A stretch of DNA of 64,000 bases, from contig CAYOSF010000007.1 of assembly GCA_964406605.1 (NCBI GenBank), positions 62,001 through 126,000 of the forward strand, given 5' to 3'. The translations under genes and the position numbers were made by a program. Origin of the DNA: CAYOSF01 sp964406605. GTDB lineage: Bacteria; Chloroflexota; Dehalococcoidia; DSTF01; RBG-16-68-14. Below are positions 48,764 through 56,619 of the stretch, in pieces; the first letter of the stretch is position 1, and every line of letters begins with the position of its first letter. Under the pieces are notes generated by a model. It was not told where the DNA came from and ran no database searches. It saw nothing but the letters and a program-made list of their open reading frames with translations.

Positions 48764-49543
48764 ATGACAGAGTTTGAAGAGCAACTCGACCAAGCGGCTC
48801 AGATCGTCGCGCAGTCTTCGTACGTTATCGCGCTGGTTGGCGCGGGCATGTCCAAGGAGTCGGGTATCCCGACCTTCCGGGGCGGCGATGGCCTCTGGGA
48901 CAAGCACGGCGAGCCGCCGATGGACGGCTATCGACGCTTCCTGGCCAACCCGGAGGGCTGGTGGGCGGAGCGGCTGGCCCAGCAGCAGAGCGGGTCGGAC
49001 TTTGGCCACGCCCTGGAGGAGGCGAAGCCCAATCCCGGCCACTTCGCGCTGGCCGAGATGGAGCGGCTCGGCCACTTGAGGCACATCATCACCCAGAACA
49101 TCGACAACCTGCACGCGGAGGCGGGCTCGACCCAAGTGACGGAGATCCACGGCAACCGCACCAAGATGCGCTGCGTCGAGTGCGGCAAACGCTGGAAGCG
49201 GGGCGAGTTCACGTCCGAAGAGGTGCCGCCGCACTGCACCGAATGCGGAGGGCTGGTGAAGAGTGACACCGTCATGTTCGGCGAGCCGATCCCCGAGGAC
49301 GCGATCATGTCCTGCTACCGGCACGCGCAGCGGGCCGATGCTGTGCTGCTGATCGGCACCTCCGCCGTCGTCTATCCGGCGGCCGAGTTCCCGGTCCTGG
49401 CCTATCGGAACGGCGCGAAGCTTGTTGAGATAAACCCCCAGGAAACGCCGCTGACCACTTTCTCCTCCGCCGTGCTGCGCGGACCTTCCGGCGACGTACT
49501 CCCCAAGCTGCTGGAGCGCGTGAAGGAGCTGGCGAAGGCCTGA
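48764..49543 (+). CDS. Sir2-family NAD-dependent protein deacylase
   Basis: This 259-aa protein has the NAD site GAGMSKESGIPTFRG, the TQNIDNLHAEAG loop, catalytic His in EIHGN, and a zinc site of two CxxC pairs (CVECGK and CTECGG). It also shows VMFGEPIP and GTSAVVYPAAEFP. It removes acyl groups from lysines using NAD. It is not obviously linked to its neighbours. It lacks a Shine-Dalgarno sequence, in line with a leaderless message. Confidence 0.93.
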   Translation: MTEFEEQLDQAAQIVAQSSYVIALVGAGMSKESGIPTFRGGDGLWDKHGEPPMDGYRRFLANPEGWWAERLAQQQSGSDFGHALEEAKPNPGHFALAEMERLGHLRHIITQNIDNLHAEAGSTQVTEIHGNRTKMRCVECGKRWKRGEFTSEEVPPHCTECGGLVKSDTVMFGEPIPEDAIMSCYRHAQRADAVLLIGTSAVVYPAAEFPVLAYRNGAKLVEINPQETPLTTFSSAVLRGPSGDVLPKLLERVKELAKA

Positions 49544-49641
49544 GGGGCGCGCCGGAGCGGCGCAATCGGCTGATTGTCCACGGAACGCATGCGGCCCCTG
49601 GCGTCCGCTGGAGGCCGAACACCATTCGCAGATCACAGCCG

Positions 49642-49670
49642 TTGACAGCTCCACGCTGCGATGGTAGAGT
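49642..49670 (+). promoter_or_regulatory. Promoter of the 58-aa exported protein gene
   Basis: TTGACA (49642-49647), a 17-nt spacer and TAGAGT (49665-49670) form a promoter. The block CGATGGTAG around the -10 matches the dockerin gene's promoter at 7738-7766. Confidence 0.65.
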
Positions 49671-49754
49671 TGCTTCGTACTGGATAGGTGGCCGGCGGCG
49701 GGTGGAGGTCCTACAGGGGGGAACACACACCGAGCCGCAGGCGGGAGGTGCGAG

Positions 49755-49931
49755 ATGCAAACGCGGCGATACCTACTGCTCTTGGGCACGCTGGCGGCTG
49801 TTCTTGTGGCGGGCGCGATACTACTCTGGCCTTCTTCCACCAGCACGACGGCGACCGGCGCCGACAGCATCACCTCACCAGACACGGGGGGCGATGGCTC
49901 GTCCTCAGCCCTTCTTGAAGAAAGGAACTAG
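49755..49931 (+). CDS. Small exported or membrane-anchored protein, 58 aa
   Basis: This short gene has a basic N-terminus (MQTRRY), a hydrophobic segment of about 20 residues (LLLLGTLAAVLVAGAILLW) and a Ser/Thr/Gly/Asp-rich tail ending LLEERN. No cleavage motif or lipobox is obvious, so it is probably N-terminally anchored with the tail outside. Support comes from a near-consensus promoter (49642-49670) and GGGAGG 7 nt before the ATG. Its leader shares GCAGGCGG and GAGGTGCG with the cohesin gene. The stop overlaps that of a convergent integrase fragment. Confidence 0.6.
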   Translation: MQTRRYLLLLGTLAAVLVAGAILLWPSSTSTTATGADSITSPDTGGDGSSSALLEERN

Positions 49932-50149
49932 CGACAAAGGCGCAGAGCGTGGCGGGCTTCTCTCACCTGCCAGTCCATGCATTCTTGCTGGAGTCTGCTC
50001 AGGGTCCGTTGTTCGGGCTCCTGCTCCAACGGCTCATCGGTCGACCGCTGGGCGTGCTCATATGTCTGCCGGACCCAGCCCACGTAGTATGGCGGGTTCC
50101 GCTCCGGGACATGGGCAACCTTTGCGAGACGTTCCAGAAAGTCCTTCAT
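49928..50149 (-). pseudogene. Truncated tyrosine-integrase N-terminal (core-binding) domain
   Basis: This 73-aa frame resembles the SAM-like core-binding domain of integron-type tyrosine recombinases: an N-terminal helix, then PPYYVGWVRQTYEHA and later DWQVREARHALRL. In full proteins the last motif continues into the catalytic domain with R-HRH-Y residues; here a stop comes immediately. No catalytic part is found in any frame of the following 200 bp. It is therefore a fragment left by recombination. Its divergent orientation from the next gene is like that of an integron integrase and first cassette, but no attC-like site was recognised. Confidence 0.5.
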
Positions 50150-50348
50150 AACTCCAGTTGTAGGCTATCCCAATTGCGTGATGATGCTGTGTCAGTCGGT
50201 ATGAGCCGTCAAGGCCGGCGAGTCTCCATGTCGGATGCCTGGGCGCTGACCACGTGTCGGTTGATTGACGGGCCTCCGTCGTGGTGCTAGGAGCGTGCTG
50301 AGATACAGTGTGCCCAAGAGACCCTGTGAGGCAGACGGAGGGAGAGCA

Positions 50349-51326
50349 GTGAAGAGCACGGTGTGGCATTCAGTTCCGGTTCCGGAGAGGACCTTCACCG
50401 GGTTTCTAGATGCCGAGTTCTCTCGTCTCGCCGCAAAGTACCGGCACTCTCTTCCGGACGTCAGGTCCGCCTCTACGCTCCTGATCGGATCAGACTACAG
50501 TGGTGAGTCGGCCGATAGCCCTTATCTCGTCTTCTCGTTCCTCATGACATCATTGGATTCCTGGGGGAGGTGGGAGCCAGCGAGACGACGTGTCAGAGAT
50601 ACCTATCTCTCGGATTTCAGGCGGATGTCGTTCAAGCGGCTCACGGACGGCCAGCGCCGGCGCGCCCTGCGACCGCTTCTGGAGGCCGCAGATGCTCTCG
50701 AGGGCCTCTCCTTCTCTGTCGCGCTGAGCAAGCGATGTGACACTGTATTCGCAGCCAGGCCGCCCCTTGACTTAAGCAATCCCGAGTTTGTGGCCTACCG
50801 AAAGTGGAAACCGGCGGTCCTCGACAGAGCCTTCTTCGTGTTGCATGTGATCGCGGTTCTGTTGGGTGGCCTCGCTGCGCCTGGGCAGAACGTGCTGTGG
50901 TTCACCGACGAAGACAGCATTGCATCCAACGATGACAGACTCCGGGAACTGACGAATCTTTTCGCGTGGATATCCAGCCAGTACCTCGAGTTTGACCTCG
51001 GACATTTGCGCTGCGGGACCAGCAGGTCGGACGACGGAAGCCGCCAGCTCGAGGACTACCTTGCGATTCCCGATCTGATAGCCGGCGCCCTCGCCGAGCA
51101 GATGCTGGCCAGCGAGAGCCAGAAAGATAGAACGTCCGGTATCTTCTGGATCCACCGCCCTGACTATTCAAGTAAGACGACGGCCATCACTTGGTGGTTC
51201 TCGGACGCTCGGCATCCCCTCCGGCGTCTGTTTTGTGTCGTTGACCCATCCTCGGACGGGAGTGGGCACCTGCTCAGCTGGTACCATTTCCATGATCAGG
51301 AGACGCGCCCGACCAGTGCGACGTAA
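50349..51326 (+). CDS. DUF3800-like putative nuclease-fold protein, 325 aa
   Basis: This soluble protein has an acidic strand near the N-terminus (LLIGSDYSGES), a middle acidic motif (LWFTDEDSIASNDDR) and a later LEDYLAIPDLIAGALAEQM. This layout of Asp residues is like DUF3800 proteins, which have an RNase H-type fold and occur in accessory regions. The match is by pattern only. The GTG start has GGAGGGAG 6 nt upstream; the frame from 50265 lacks support. Codon choice is less GC-biased than in neighbours, and it is next to an integrase fragment, suggesting transfer. Function may be defence or mobile-element linked. Confidence 0.6.
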   Translation: MKSTVWHSVPVPERTFTGFLDAEFSRLAAKYRHSLPDVRSASTLLIGSDYSGESADSPYLVFSFLMTSLDSWGRWEPARRRVRDTYLSDFRRMSFKRLTDGQRRRALRPLLEAADALEGLSFSVALSKRCDTVFAARPPLDLSNPEFVAYRKWKPAVLDRAFFVLHVIAVLLGGLAAPGQNVLWFTDEDSIASNDDRLRELTNLFAWISSQYLEFDLGHLRCGTSRSDDGSRQLEDYLAIPDLIAGALAEQMLASESQKDRTSGIFWIHRPDYSSKTTAITWWFSDARHPLRRLFCVVDPSSDGSGHLLSWYHFHDQETRPTSAT

Positions 51327-51337
51327 TCCCAGGTGCA

Positions 51338-51754
51338 ATGGCCGCAAGTAGCTGCCGAACAACCGCATGCAGCGGAGGCCACTGCGTGCCGCCGCTGCCG
51401 CCGCCCGGCGACAGCGACGGGGACGGCTGCCCGGACGCGGACGAGAGCGGCCCGGACGAGAAGTTGGGAGGCCGGCGCAACTTCCTCAACTCTTGGGACT
51501 ACTTCAACCCGACGAACGACGGGAAGAACCGGGTGGACGACATCCTGGCGGTGGTGGACCACTACTTCATCCGCGAGGGTGAGCCTGGCTACGAGGACGG
51601 GAAGTACGACCGGAGCTATCTGGGGCCGAACGACTGGAACCTGGGTCCGCCGGACGGCCAGGTGTTGGTGGACGACGTCCTGTACGCGGTGGAGTCGTAC
51701 TTCCACGACTGCGGGGAAGGCATTGTGAAGCCCACTCCGACACCGATGCCGTAG
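51338..51754 (+). pseudogene. C-terminal fragment of a dockerin-type secreted protein
   Basis: The frame is open from 51296 and contains a Cys-rich start, a calcium-loop segment (GDSDGDGCPDADESGPDE) and WDYFNPTNDGKNRVDDILAVVDHYF. It then has a second DGQVLVDDVLYAVESYFHDC repeat and a PTPTPMP tail. Such paired DG-x-V-DDIL repeats form the C-terminal module of large Chloroflexota surface proteins. No signal peptide or upstream domain is present, so this is most likely the remnant of a larger gene whose 5' part was lost when the neighbouring accessory gene arrived. Expression from ATG 51338 cannot be excluded. Confidence 0.55.
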
Positions 51755-51826
51755 GTCTTGGGATAGCCCTCTCGACGAGTTTCGTGCTGCAACGAGACGC
51801 CCCGCACCTGGCGTGAAGGGTCCTTC

Positions 51827-51854
51827 GTCATGCTGAGCTTGTCGGAGCATCTCG
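51827..51854. repeat. Dispersed REP-like repeat
   Basis: The sequence contains CATGCTGAGCTTGTCGGAGC flanked by GT and ATCTCG. ATGCT (51830-51834) pairs with AGCAT (51846-51850). This repeat type is widespread in bacterial intergenic regions. Confidence 0.6.
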
Positions 51855-51906
51855 TACCCCTGCGTCTCCGCGCGAATCCTGGGCAATTTTGGTACAAAAG
51901 TTCATT

Positions 51907-51951
51907 TTAAGTCCATATTTCTTGACTAAATGCAGGAGTTGGGACTATGCT
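51907..51951 (+). promoter_or_regulatory. suf operon promoter with candidate SufR operator
   Basis: TTGACT (51922-51927), an 18-nt spacer and TATGCT (51946-51951) end 9 nt before the sufR ATG. TTAAGTC (51907-51913) and GACTAAA (51924-51930) form an imperfect inverted repeat overlapping the -35 box, a plausible SufR-binding site. The local sequence is AT-rich relative to its surroundings. Confidence 0.55.
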
Positions 51952-51960
51952 GGAACTGTA

Positions 51961-52638
51961 ATGGAAAGCACCAAGGAGCAGGTACTACGGTTGCTGCAGG
52001 CGCGCGGCGGGGCCACCGTCTCGGCGGTGGCTGGGGCGTTGGGCGTCAGTCCGGCATCCGTGCGACGTCATCTCGACCACCTGCGGGTGGATGGGCTGGT
52101 GGACGTTCGCATGGAGCGCCGCGGGGTGGGCCGGCCGGCATTCGTCTTCTATCCGACCGAGGAGGCGGAGGAGCGGACGCCGGGCGCCTACCCTCGCCTG
52201 CTGTCCCGTCTCTACGAGGGGCTACTTTCGCTGGATGAGCTCCAGGTGGGCGGCCGCGACGGCGTGCAGGTGCTGCGCACCGTCTTTGAGGGTGTGGCGG
52301 AGCAGGTCGCTCGAGAGCATAAGCCGGAAGTGGCCGCTGAGACATTGGAGGAACGGGTGGTGGAGACCGGAGAGGCTCTCCGGCGGGAAGGGATCCTGGA
52401 CGCATGGGCGAAGGATGAGGAGGGCTATCGCCTGACCAACTCCGCCTGTCCCTACAGACAGGCCGCCCTCGGGAGTGAGGGCCCCTGTGAGCTGGACCGG
52501 CGCGCCATCGAGCTGTTGCTGGCGGCGCCCGTGCGGCAGATCGGCCGCATTATCGACGGACATCCGGTCTGCGAGTACATCGTCGCCAACTCCGACGGCA
52601 AGGTTCGGAAGCGGAGGGCGAGATTGGAGCGGACATGA
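51961..52638 (+). CDS. sufR: SufR-type iron-sulfur-dependent transcriptional repressor
   Basis: This 225-aa protein has an N-terminal winged HTH (VLRLLQARGGATVSAVAGALGVSPASVRRHLDHL, residues 8-41). The C-terminal domain has Cys163, Cys176 and Cys204 (SACPYRQAA, GPCELD, HPVCEYIV), the ligand pattern of SufR. SufR binds a cluster and represses the suf operon when Fe-S supply is adequate. It is the first gene of the operon, and its stop overlaps sufC by 4 nt. ATG 51961 was chosen because the promoter sits 9 nt upstream, implying a leaderless message; the frame from 51889 overlaps the promoter. Confidence 0.9.
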   Translation: MESTKEQVLRLLQARGGATVSAVAGALGVSPASVRRHLDHLRVDGLVDVRMERRGVGRPAFVFYPTEEAEERTPGAYPRLLSRLYEGLLSLDELQVGGRDGVQVLRTVFEGVAEQVAREHKPEVAAETLEERVVETGEALRREGILDAWAKDEEGYRLTNSACPYRQAALGSEGPCELDRRAIELLLAAPVRQIGRIIDGHPVCEYIVANSDGKVRKRRARLERT

Positions 52639-53438
52639 CACGGAAAGCCGGGGAGGACAGGCAGCCACTCTTCGTCATCGAGGGCCTGCGCGTTAGCGTG
52701 GAGGGCAAGGAGATCCTCAAGGGGGTCGATCTGGTCGTTGACCGGGGGGAGGTGCACGCCCTGATGGGCCCAAATGGCTCCGGCAAGAGCACGCTGGCCC
52801 ACTCGATCATGGGGCATCCTCGCTACGAGATCACCAAGGGGCGGATTCTCTTTCGGGGCAATGACATTGCACCGCTCTCGACTGACGAGCGGGCCAGAGA
52901 GGGACTTTTCCTCGCCTTCCAGTACCCCCTTAGCATCCCCGGAGTCGTGATGGGCAACTTCCTGCGCTCGGCGCTCAAGGCGCGTCGCGGCGAGGACATG
53001 TCCGTGCGGGAGTTTCGCAAGCTGCTGGATGAGACGCTGGACATGCTGAAGATGGATCCCTCGTTCGTCCGCCGCTACGTCAATGAGGGCTTCTCCGGCG
53101 GCGAGAAGAAGCGGGCGGAGGTGCTGCAGATGGCGATGCTCAAGCCGCAGATGGCCGTCTTGGACGAGACCGACTCCGGCCTGGACATCGACGCCTTGAA
53201 GATCGTGGCGGAAGGGATCGAGGCGCTCCGGGGGCCGGAGTTGGGGATGCTCCTGGTCACGCACTACCAGCGCATCCTCGACTACGTGAAACCTGATATC
53301 GTCCATGTGCTCTACGATGGGCGCATCGTGAAGACGGGCGGGCCGGAGCTGGCGCTGGAGCTGGAGAAGCAGGGCTACGACTGGATCATCAAGGAGTTCG
53401 CTCCTGCGGCGGTGGGCGCTGGCGAAGGAGAGGCGTGA
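52635..53438 (+). CDS. sufC: Fe-S cluster assembly ATPase SufC
   Basis: This 267-aa ABC-type ATPase of the SufBCD scaffold complex has Walker A GPNGSGKSTLAHS, Q-loop LAFQYPLSIPGV, signature FSGGEKKRAEVLQMA, Walker B AVLDETDSGLDIDAL and H-loop LLVTHYQRIL. The SGGEKKR signature and DSGLDID are specific to SufC. It is coupled to sufR upstream and sufB downstream by overlapping codons. ATP hydrolysis drives conformational changes in SufB-SufD. Confidence 0.97.
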   Translation: MTRKAGEDRQPLFVIEGLRVSVEGKEILKGVDLVVDRGEVHALMGPNGSGKSTLAHSIMGHPRYEITKGRILFRGNDIAPLSTDERAREGLFLAFQYPLSIPGVVMGNFLRSALKARRGEDMSVREFRKLLDETLDMLKMDPSFVRRYVNEGFSGGEKKRAEVLQMAMLKPQMAVLDETDSGLDIDALKIVAEGIEALRGPELGMLLVTHYQRILDYVKPDIVHVLYDGRIVKTGGPELALELEKQGYDWIIKEFAPAAVGAGEGEA

Positions 53439-54859
53439 TGGCTGCCAAGACGAGCGGAATACTCACCGACCAAGGCTACAAGTACGGCTGGCGAGACGAG
53501 GAGTTTAAGGCGGTCAACGTCCCCGAAAAGGGACTGAGCGCCAAGGTGGTGGCCGGCATATCGGAGATGAAGGGCGAGCCCAAATGGATGCGCGACTTCC
53601 GGCTGAAGGCATACGGACATTGGGAGGAGCGCCCGCTGCCGACCGGCTTCTGGGGCGGCAACATCCAGAACTACTCGCTCGATTTTGACGACATCTACTA
53701 CTACGTCAAACCGGTCGTGGAGCAGGGCAGGAGGTGGGAGGACGTGCCGCCCGAGATCCTTCGCACATTCGACAGGCTGGGCATCCCGGAGGCTGAGCGG
53801 AAGTTCCTCTCCGGCGTCGAGGCCCAGTACGACTCCGAGGTCGTCTATCACAACATCCGGGAGGATCTCAGGAAGTTGGGTGTCATCTTCGTCGACACGG
53901 ACACCGCCTTGAGGGAGTACCCGGGACTGGTCAAGGAGTACTTCGGTACCGTCGTGCCGCCCAACGACAACAAGTTCGCCGCCTTGAACAGTGCAGTGTG
54001 GAGCGGCGGCAGCTTCATCTACGTGCCGTCGGGCGTTACTGTGCCGATGCCGCTGCAGGCCTACTTCCGCATCAACACTGAGAACATGGGCCAGTTCGAG
54101 CGCACGCTGATCATCGCGGAGGAGGGTGCCAACGTCCACTACGTGGAGGGCTGCACCGCCCCGACGTACTCGAGCGACTCGCTGCACAGTGCGGTCGTCG
54201 AGATCATCGTCAAGAAGGGTGCCAGAGTACGCTACACCACGATCCAGAACTGGTCGGACAACGTCTTCAACCTGGTCACCAAGCGGATGGCGGTGTACGG
54301 GGAGGGCGTCGGCGAGTGGATCGACGGCAATCTGGGTTCCAAGCTGACCATGAAGTACCCGAGCACGTTCCTGCTGGAACCCGGTGCCCACGGCGAGATC
54401 CTGTCGCTCGCGATGGCCGGACCCGGTCAGCACCAGGACGCCGGCGGCAAGTGCATCCACGCCGCGCCGCACACCACGTCGGTGATCAACTCGAAGTCGA
54501 TCAGCAAGGGGGGAGGCCGCACGAGCTACCGGGGCCAGCTGAAGGTCTACCCAGGGGCGAAGGGCGTGAAGTCCACCGTCCGCTGCGACGCGTTGCTCCT
54601 GGATGAGGGGTCCCGCTCCGACACCTATCCGCTCATGGAGATCGATGAGCAGGAGGTGACGATCGGGCACGAGGCCTCGGTCAGCAAGCTGGGAGAGGAG
54701 CAGCTCTTCTACCTGATGAGCCGCGGCATCGACGAGGCGGAGGCGGCGAAGATGATCGTGAACGGATTCGTGGAGCCGATCGTCAAAGAGTTGCCGATGG
54801 AGTACGCGGTCGAGCTGAACCGCCTCATCGAGCTGCAGATGGAAGGAGCCGTGGGCTAG
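53438..54859 (+). CDS. sufB: Fe-S cluster assembly scaffold SufB
   Basis: This 473-aa beta-helical scaffold protein shows the SufB signatures LDFDDIYYYVKP, VDTDTALREYPGLVKEYFGTVVPPNDNKFAALNSAVWSGG, FERTLIIAEEGANVHYVEGCTAP, VHSAVVEI-type HSAVVEIIVKKGARVRY and IGHEASVSKLGEEQLFYLMSRGI. The Cys in YVEGCTAP is the conserved sulfur acceptor. ATG 53438 is preferred to GTG 53435 because GGAG then lies 7 nt upstream; both are compatible with coupling to sufC. Confidence 0.97.
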   Translation: MAAKTSGILTDQGYKYGWRDEEFKAVNVPEKGLSAKVVAGISEMKGEPKWMRDFRLKAYGHWEERPLPTGFWGGNIQNYSLDFDDIYYYVKPVVEQGRRWEDVPPEILRTFDRLGIPEAERKFLSGVEAQYDSEVVYHNIREDLRKLGVIFVDTDTALREYPGLVKEYFGTVVPPNDNKFAALNSAVWSGGSFIYVPSGVTVPMPLQAYFRINTENMGQFERTLIIAEEGANVHYVEGCTAPTYSSDSLHSAVVEIIVKKGARVRYTTIQNWSDNVFNLVTKRMAVYGEGVGEWIDGNLGSKLTMKYPSTFLLEPGAHGEILSLAMAGPGQHQDAGGKCIHAAPHTTSVINSKSISKGGGRTSYRGQLKVYPGAKGVKSTVRCDALLLDEGSRSDTYPLMEIDEQEVTIGHEASVSKLGEEQLFYLMSRGIDEAEAAKMIVNGFVEPIVKELPMEYAVELNRLIELQMEGAVG

Positions 54860-54941
54860 GTCCCGGCCGCCGCGAACACGCGGGCGAACCGGCGAAACGG
54901 ATGCGGCGGCCCGTGGGCCGGTCCCACTTGGAAGGAAGGAC

Positions 54942-56279
54942 ATGACCGAGACGGCGACGGATCTCCGTAGCGTCCTCAGCCGAGAGGCGGTCGAGGCGCT
55001 TTCGGCCCGACACGAGGAGCCCGACTGGCTGCTGAAGCGGCGGGCGGAGGCCTGGCGCCTCTTCGAGGAGGCGCCGATGCCCGACCCCTTCTCGGACGAG
55101 TGGAAACGCGTCGACCTCAGCCGCCTGACGCTGGAGGGCCTCCTGCCCTCTGCTTCTCCCCGCGACGCCATCGAAGGTGCGGACGGGCTCCCGCCGGAGC
55201 TGCGTTCCATCTGGGACGAGCGCGAGGACTTGGCCGGCCGTCTTGTCCAGCACGACTCGGACGTCGTCTACCGAGAGCTGGACGAATCGCTCGTCCGTCG
55301 GGGCGTGCTTCTGACCGACCTGCACACGGCCGCGCGCGAACACCCGGACATCGTGCGGGAGCACCTGCACTCGGCTGTGTCTCCGGCCGAGTGGAAGTAC
55401 CTCGCTCTCCACGGCGCGCTCTGGAGCGGTGGTTGCCTCCTCTATGTCCCCAGAGAGGTGGAGGTCGAGCTGCCCGTCGAATACGCTGTGGGGCTGACTG
55501 CACCGGAGACGGGCCTCTTCCCGCACTTGCTCGTCGTGGCAGAGCGGAACAGCAAGGTGACGGTGCTCCAGGAGAGCATTTCGCCGACGCTCAAGGCTCT
55601 CAGCGTCGTCTCGGGCGCGGTCGAGGTGATCGCGGGCGAGGGAGCCAACGTGAGCTTAGTCGACGTACAGCGTTGGGGGCGCAACGTCCAGGACTTCGCG
55701 ACCATGCGGGCTTCGCTGGGCCGGGACGCTTCGTTCCAGGCCGTTCTCCTGGGGCTGGGAGGTACGCTCACAAAGTCGCGGCTGGACGTCCTGTTGAACG
55801 GTGAGGGCTCGCGGGCCGACCTAGTCGGCCTGTTCTTCGGCGATGACGCCCAGTTCTTTGACTATGCCACCCGGCAGGACCACATCGCGCCCTACACTGA
55901 GAGCGACCTGCTCTTCAAGACCGCGCTGACCGACCGGGCGTCACTGACGTGGAACGGTGTCGTCGACGTGAGAAAGACGGCGAGCCAGGCTGCCGCGAAC
56001 CAAACCAGCCGGAACCTGCTCCTGAGCGACCAGGCCAGCGCCTCACCCATACCCATTCTGGAGATCTCCGCCTACGATGTGCGCAGCTGCAGCCACGGCG
56101 CCACCGTAGGCCCGGTGGATCAGGAGCAGATCTTCTATCTCCGGTCGCGCGGCATCCCGGCGGAAGAGGCGGAGCGCATGCTGGTGGACGGCTTCTTCGC
56201 AGAGGTGCTGGAGCGCATTCCGTCCCAGCGGATGCAGAGCCGCGTAGCTGCGGTGCTGGGAACGAAGCTGGAGCGGTAG
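54942..56279 (+). CDS. sufD: Fe-S cluster assembly protein SufD
   Basis: This 445-aa paralogue of SufB is the third subunit of the SufBCD complex. It shows WKYLALHGALWSGGCLLYVPREVEVELPV, a central beta-helix and the C-terminal LEISAYDVRSCSHGATVGPVDQEQIFYLRSRGIPAEEAERML, with the conserved His in CSHGAT. GGAAGGAAGG lies before the ATG. It is separated from sufB by 82 bp that hold no other gene. Confidence 0.95.
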   Translation: MTETATDLRSVLSREAVEALSARHEEPDWLLKRRAEAWRLFEEAPMPDPFSDEWKRVDLSRLTLEGLLPSASPRDAIEGADGLPPELRSIWDEREDLAGRLVQHDSDVVYRELDESLVRRGVLLTDLHTAAREHPDIVREHLHSAVSPAEWKYLALHGALWSGGCLLYVPREVEVELPVEYAVGLTAPETGLFPHLLVVAERNSKVTVLQESISPTLKALSVVSGAVEVIAGEGANVSLVDVQRWGRNVQDFATMRASLGRDASFQAVLLGLGGTLTKSRLDVLLNGEGSRADLVGLFFGDDAQFFDYATRQDHIAPYTESDLLFKTALTDRASLTWNGVVDVRKTASQAAANQTSRNLLLSDQASASPIPILEISAYDVRSCSHGATVGPVDQEQIFYLRSRGIPAEEAERMLVDGFFAEVLERIPSQRMQSRVAAVLGTKLER

Positions 56280-56298
56280 AAGAGGAAAGGGGGAGGCC

Positions 56299-56619
56299 AT
56301 GGTTGAATTCGTGAAAGTAGCGAAGACCGCTGATATTCCGCCGGGAAAGGTGAACGTGTACGAGGTAAATGGCCGGTCCATCGCCGTCTGCAACGTGGAC
56401 GGCGACTACTACGCCATCGATGACGTTTGTACCCACGACGGTGGTTCGCTCGACCAAGGAGAGCTGCGGGGCGACCAGATCGAGTGTCCGCGGCACGGCG
56501 CCCGCTTCGACGTGAGGACCGGTCGCGCCATCACCCTGCCCGCTGTCAAACCGGTGAGGTCGTATCCGGTGCAGGTTGAGGGAGAGGAGATCAAGGTAGA
56601 CGTGGGTGAAGCATCATGA
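56299..56619 (+). CDS. Rieske-type [2Fe-2S] ferredoxin
   Basis: This 106-aa protein has the Rieske ligands Cys-x-His in VCTHDGG (about residues 44-46) and Cys-x2-His in CPRHGARF (about 63-66). It lacks the disulfide cysteines of respiratory Rieske proteins, so it belongs to the dioxygenase/nitrite-reductase ferredoxin type. A Rieske ferredoxin between sufD and sufS is a recurring arrangement in suf operons and may supply electrons for cluster assembly. Its stop overlaps the sufS start by 4 nt. Confidence 0.92.
   Translation: MVEFVKVAKTADIPPGKVNVYEVNGRSIAVCNVDGDYYAIDDVCTHDGGSLDQGELRGDQIECPRHGARFDVRTGRAITLPAVKPVRSYPVQVEGEEIKVDVGEAS

Noticed and set aside
47633..49885. 750-aa minus-strand open frame across the permease and sirtuin genes
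   Set aside because: The composition is low-complexity and it covers three strong genes and the sirtuin promoter, so it is a shadow frame.
50150..51338. attC or attI recombination sites around the DUF3800-like gene
   Set aside because: No GTTRRRY/RYYYAAC pair with suitable spacing was found, so an integron could not be supported.
53375..55210. 611-aa minus-strand open frame over sufB and sufD
   Set aside because: It is antisense to two certain suf genes and has no recognisable motif.
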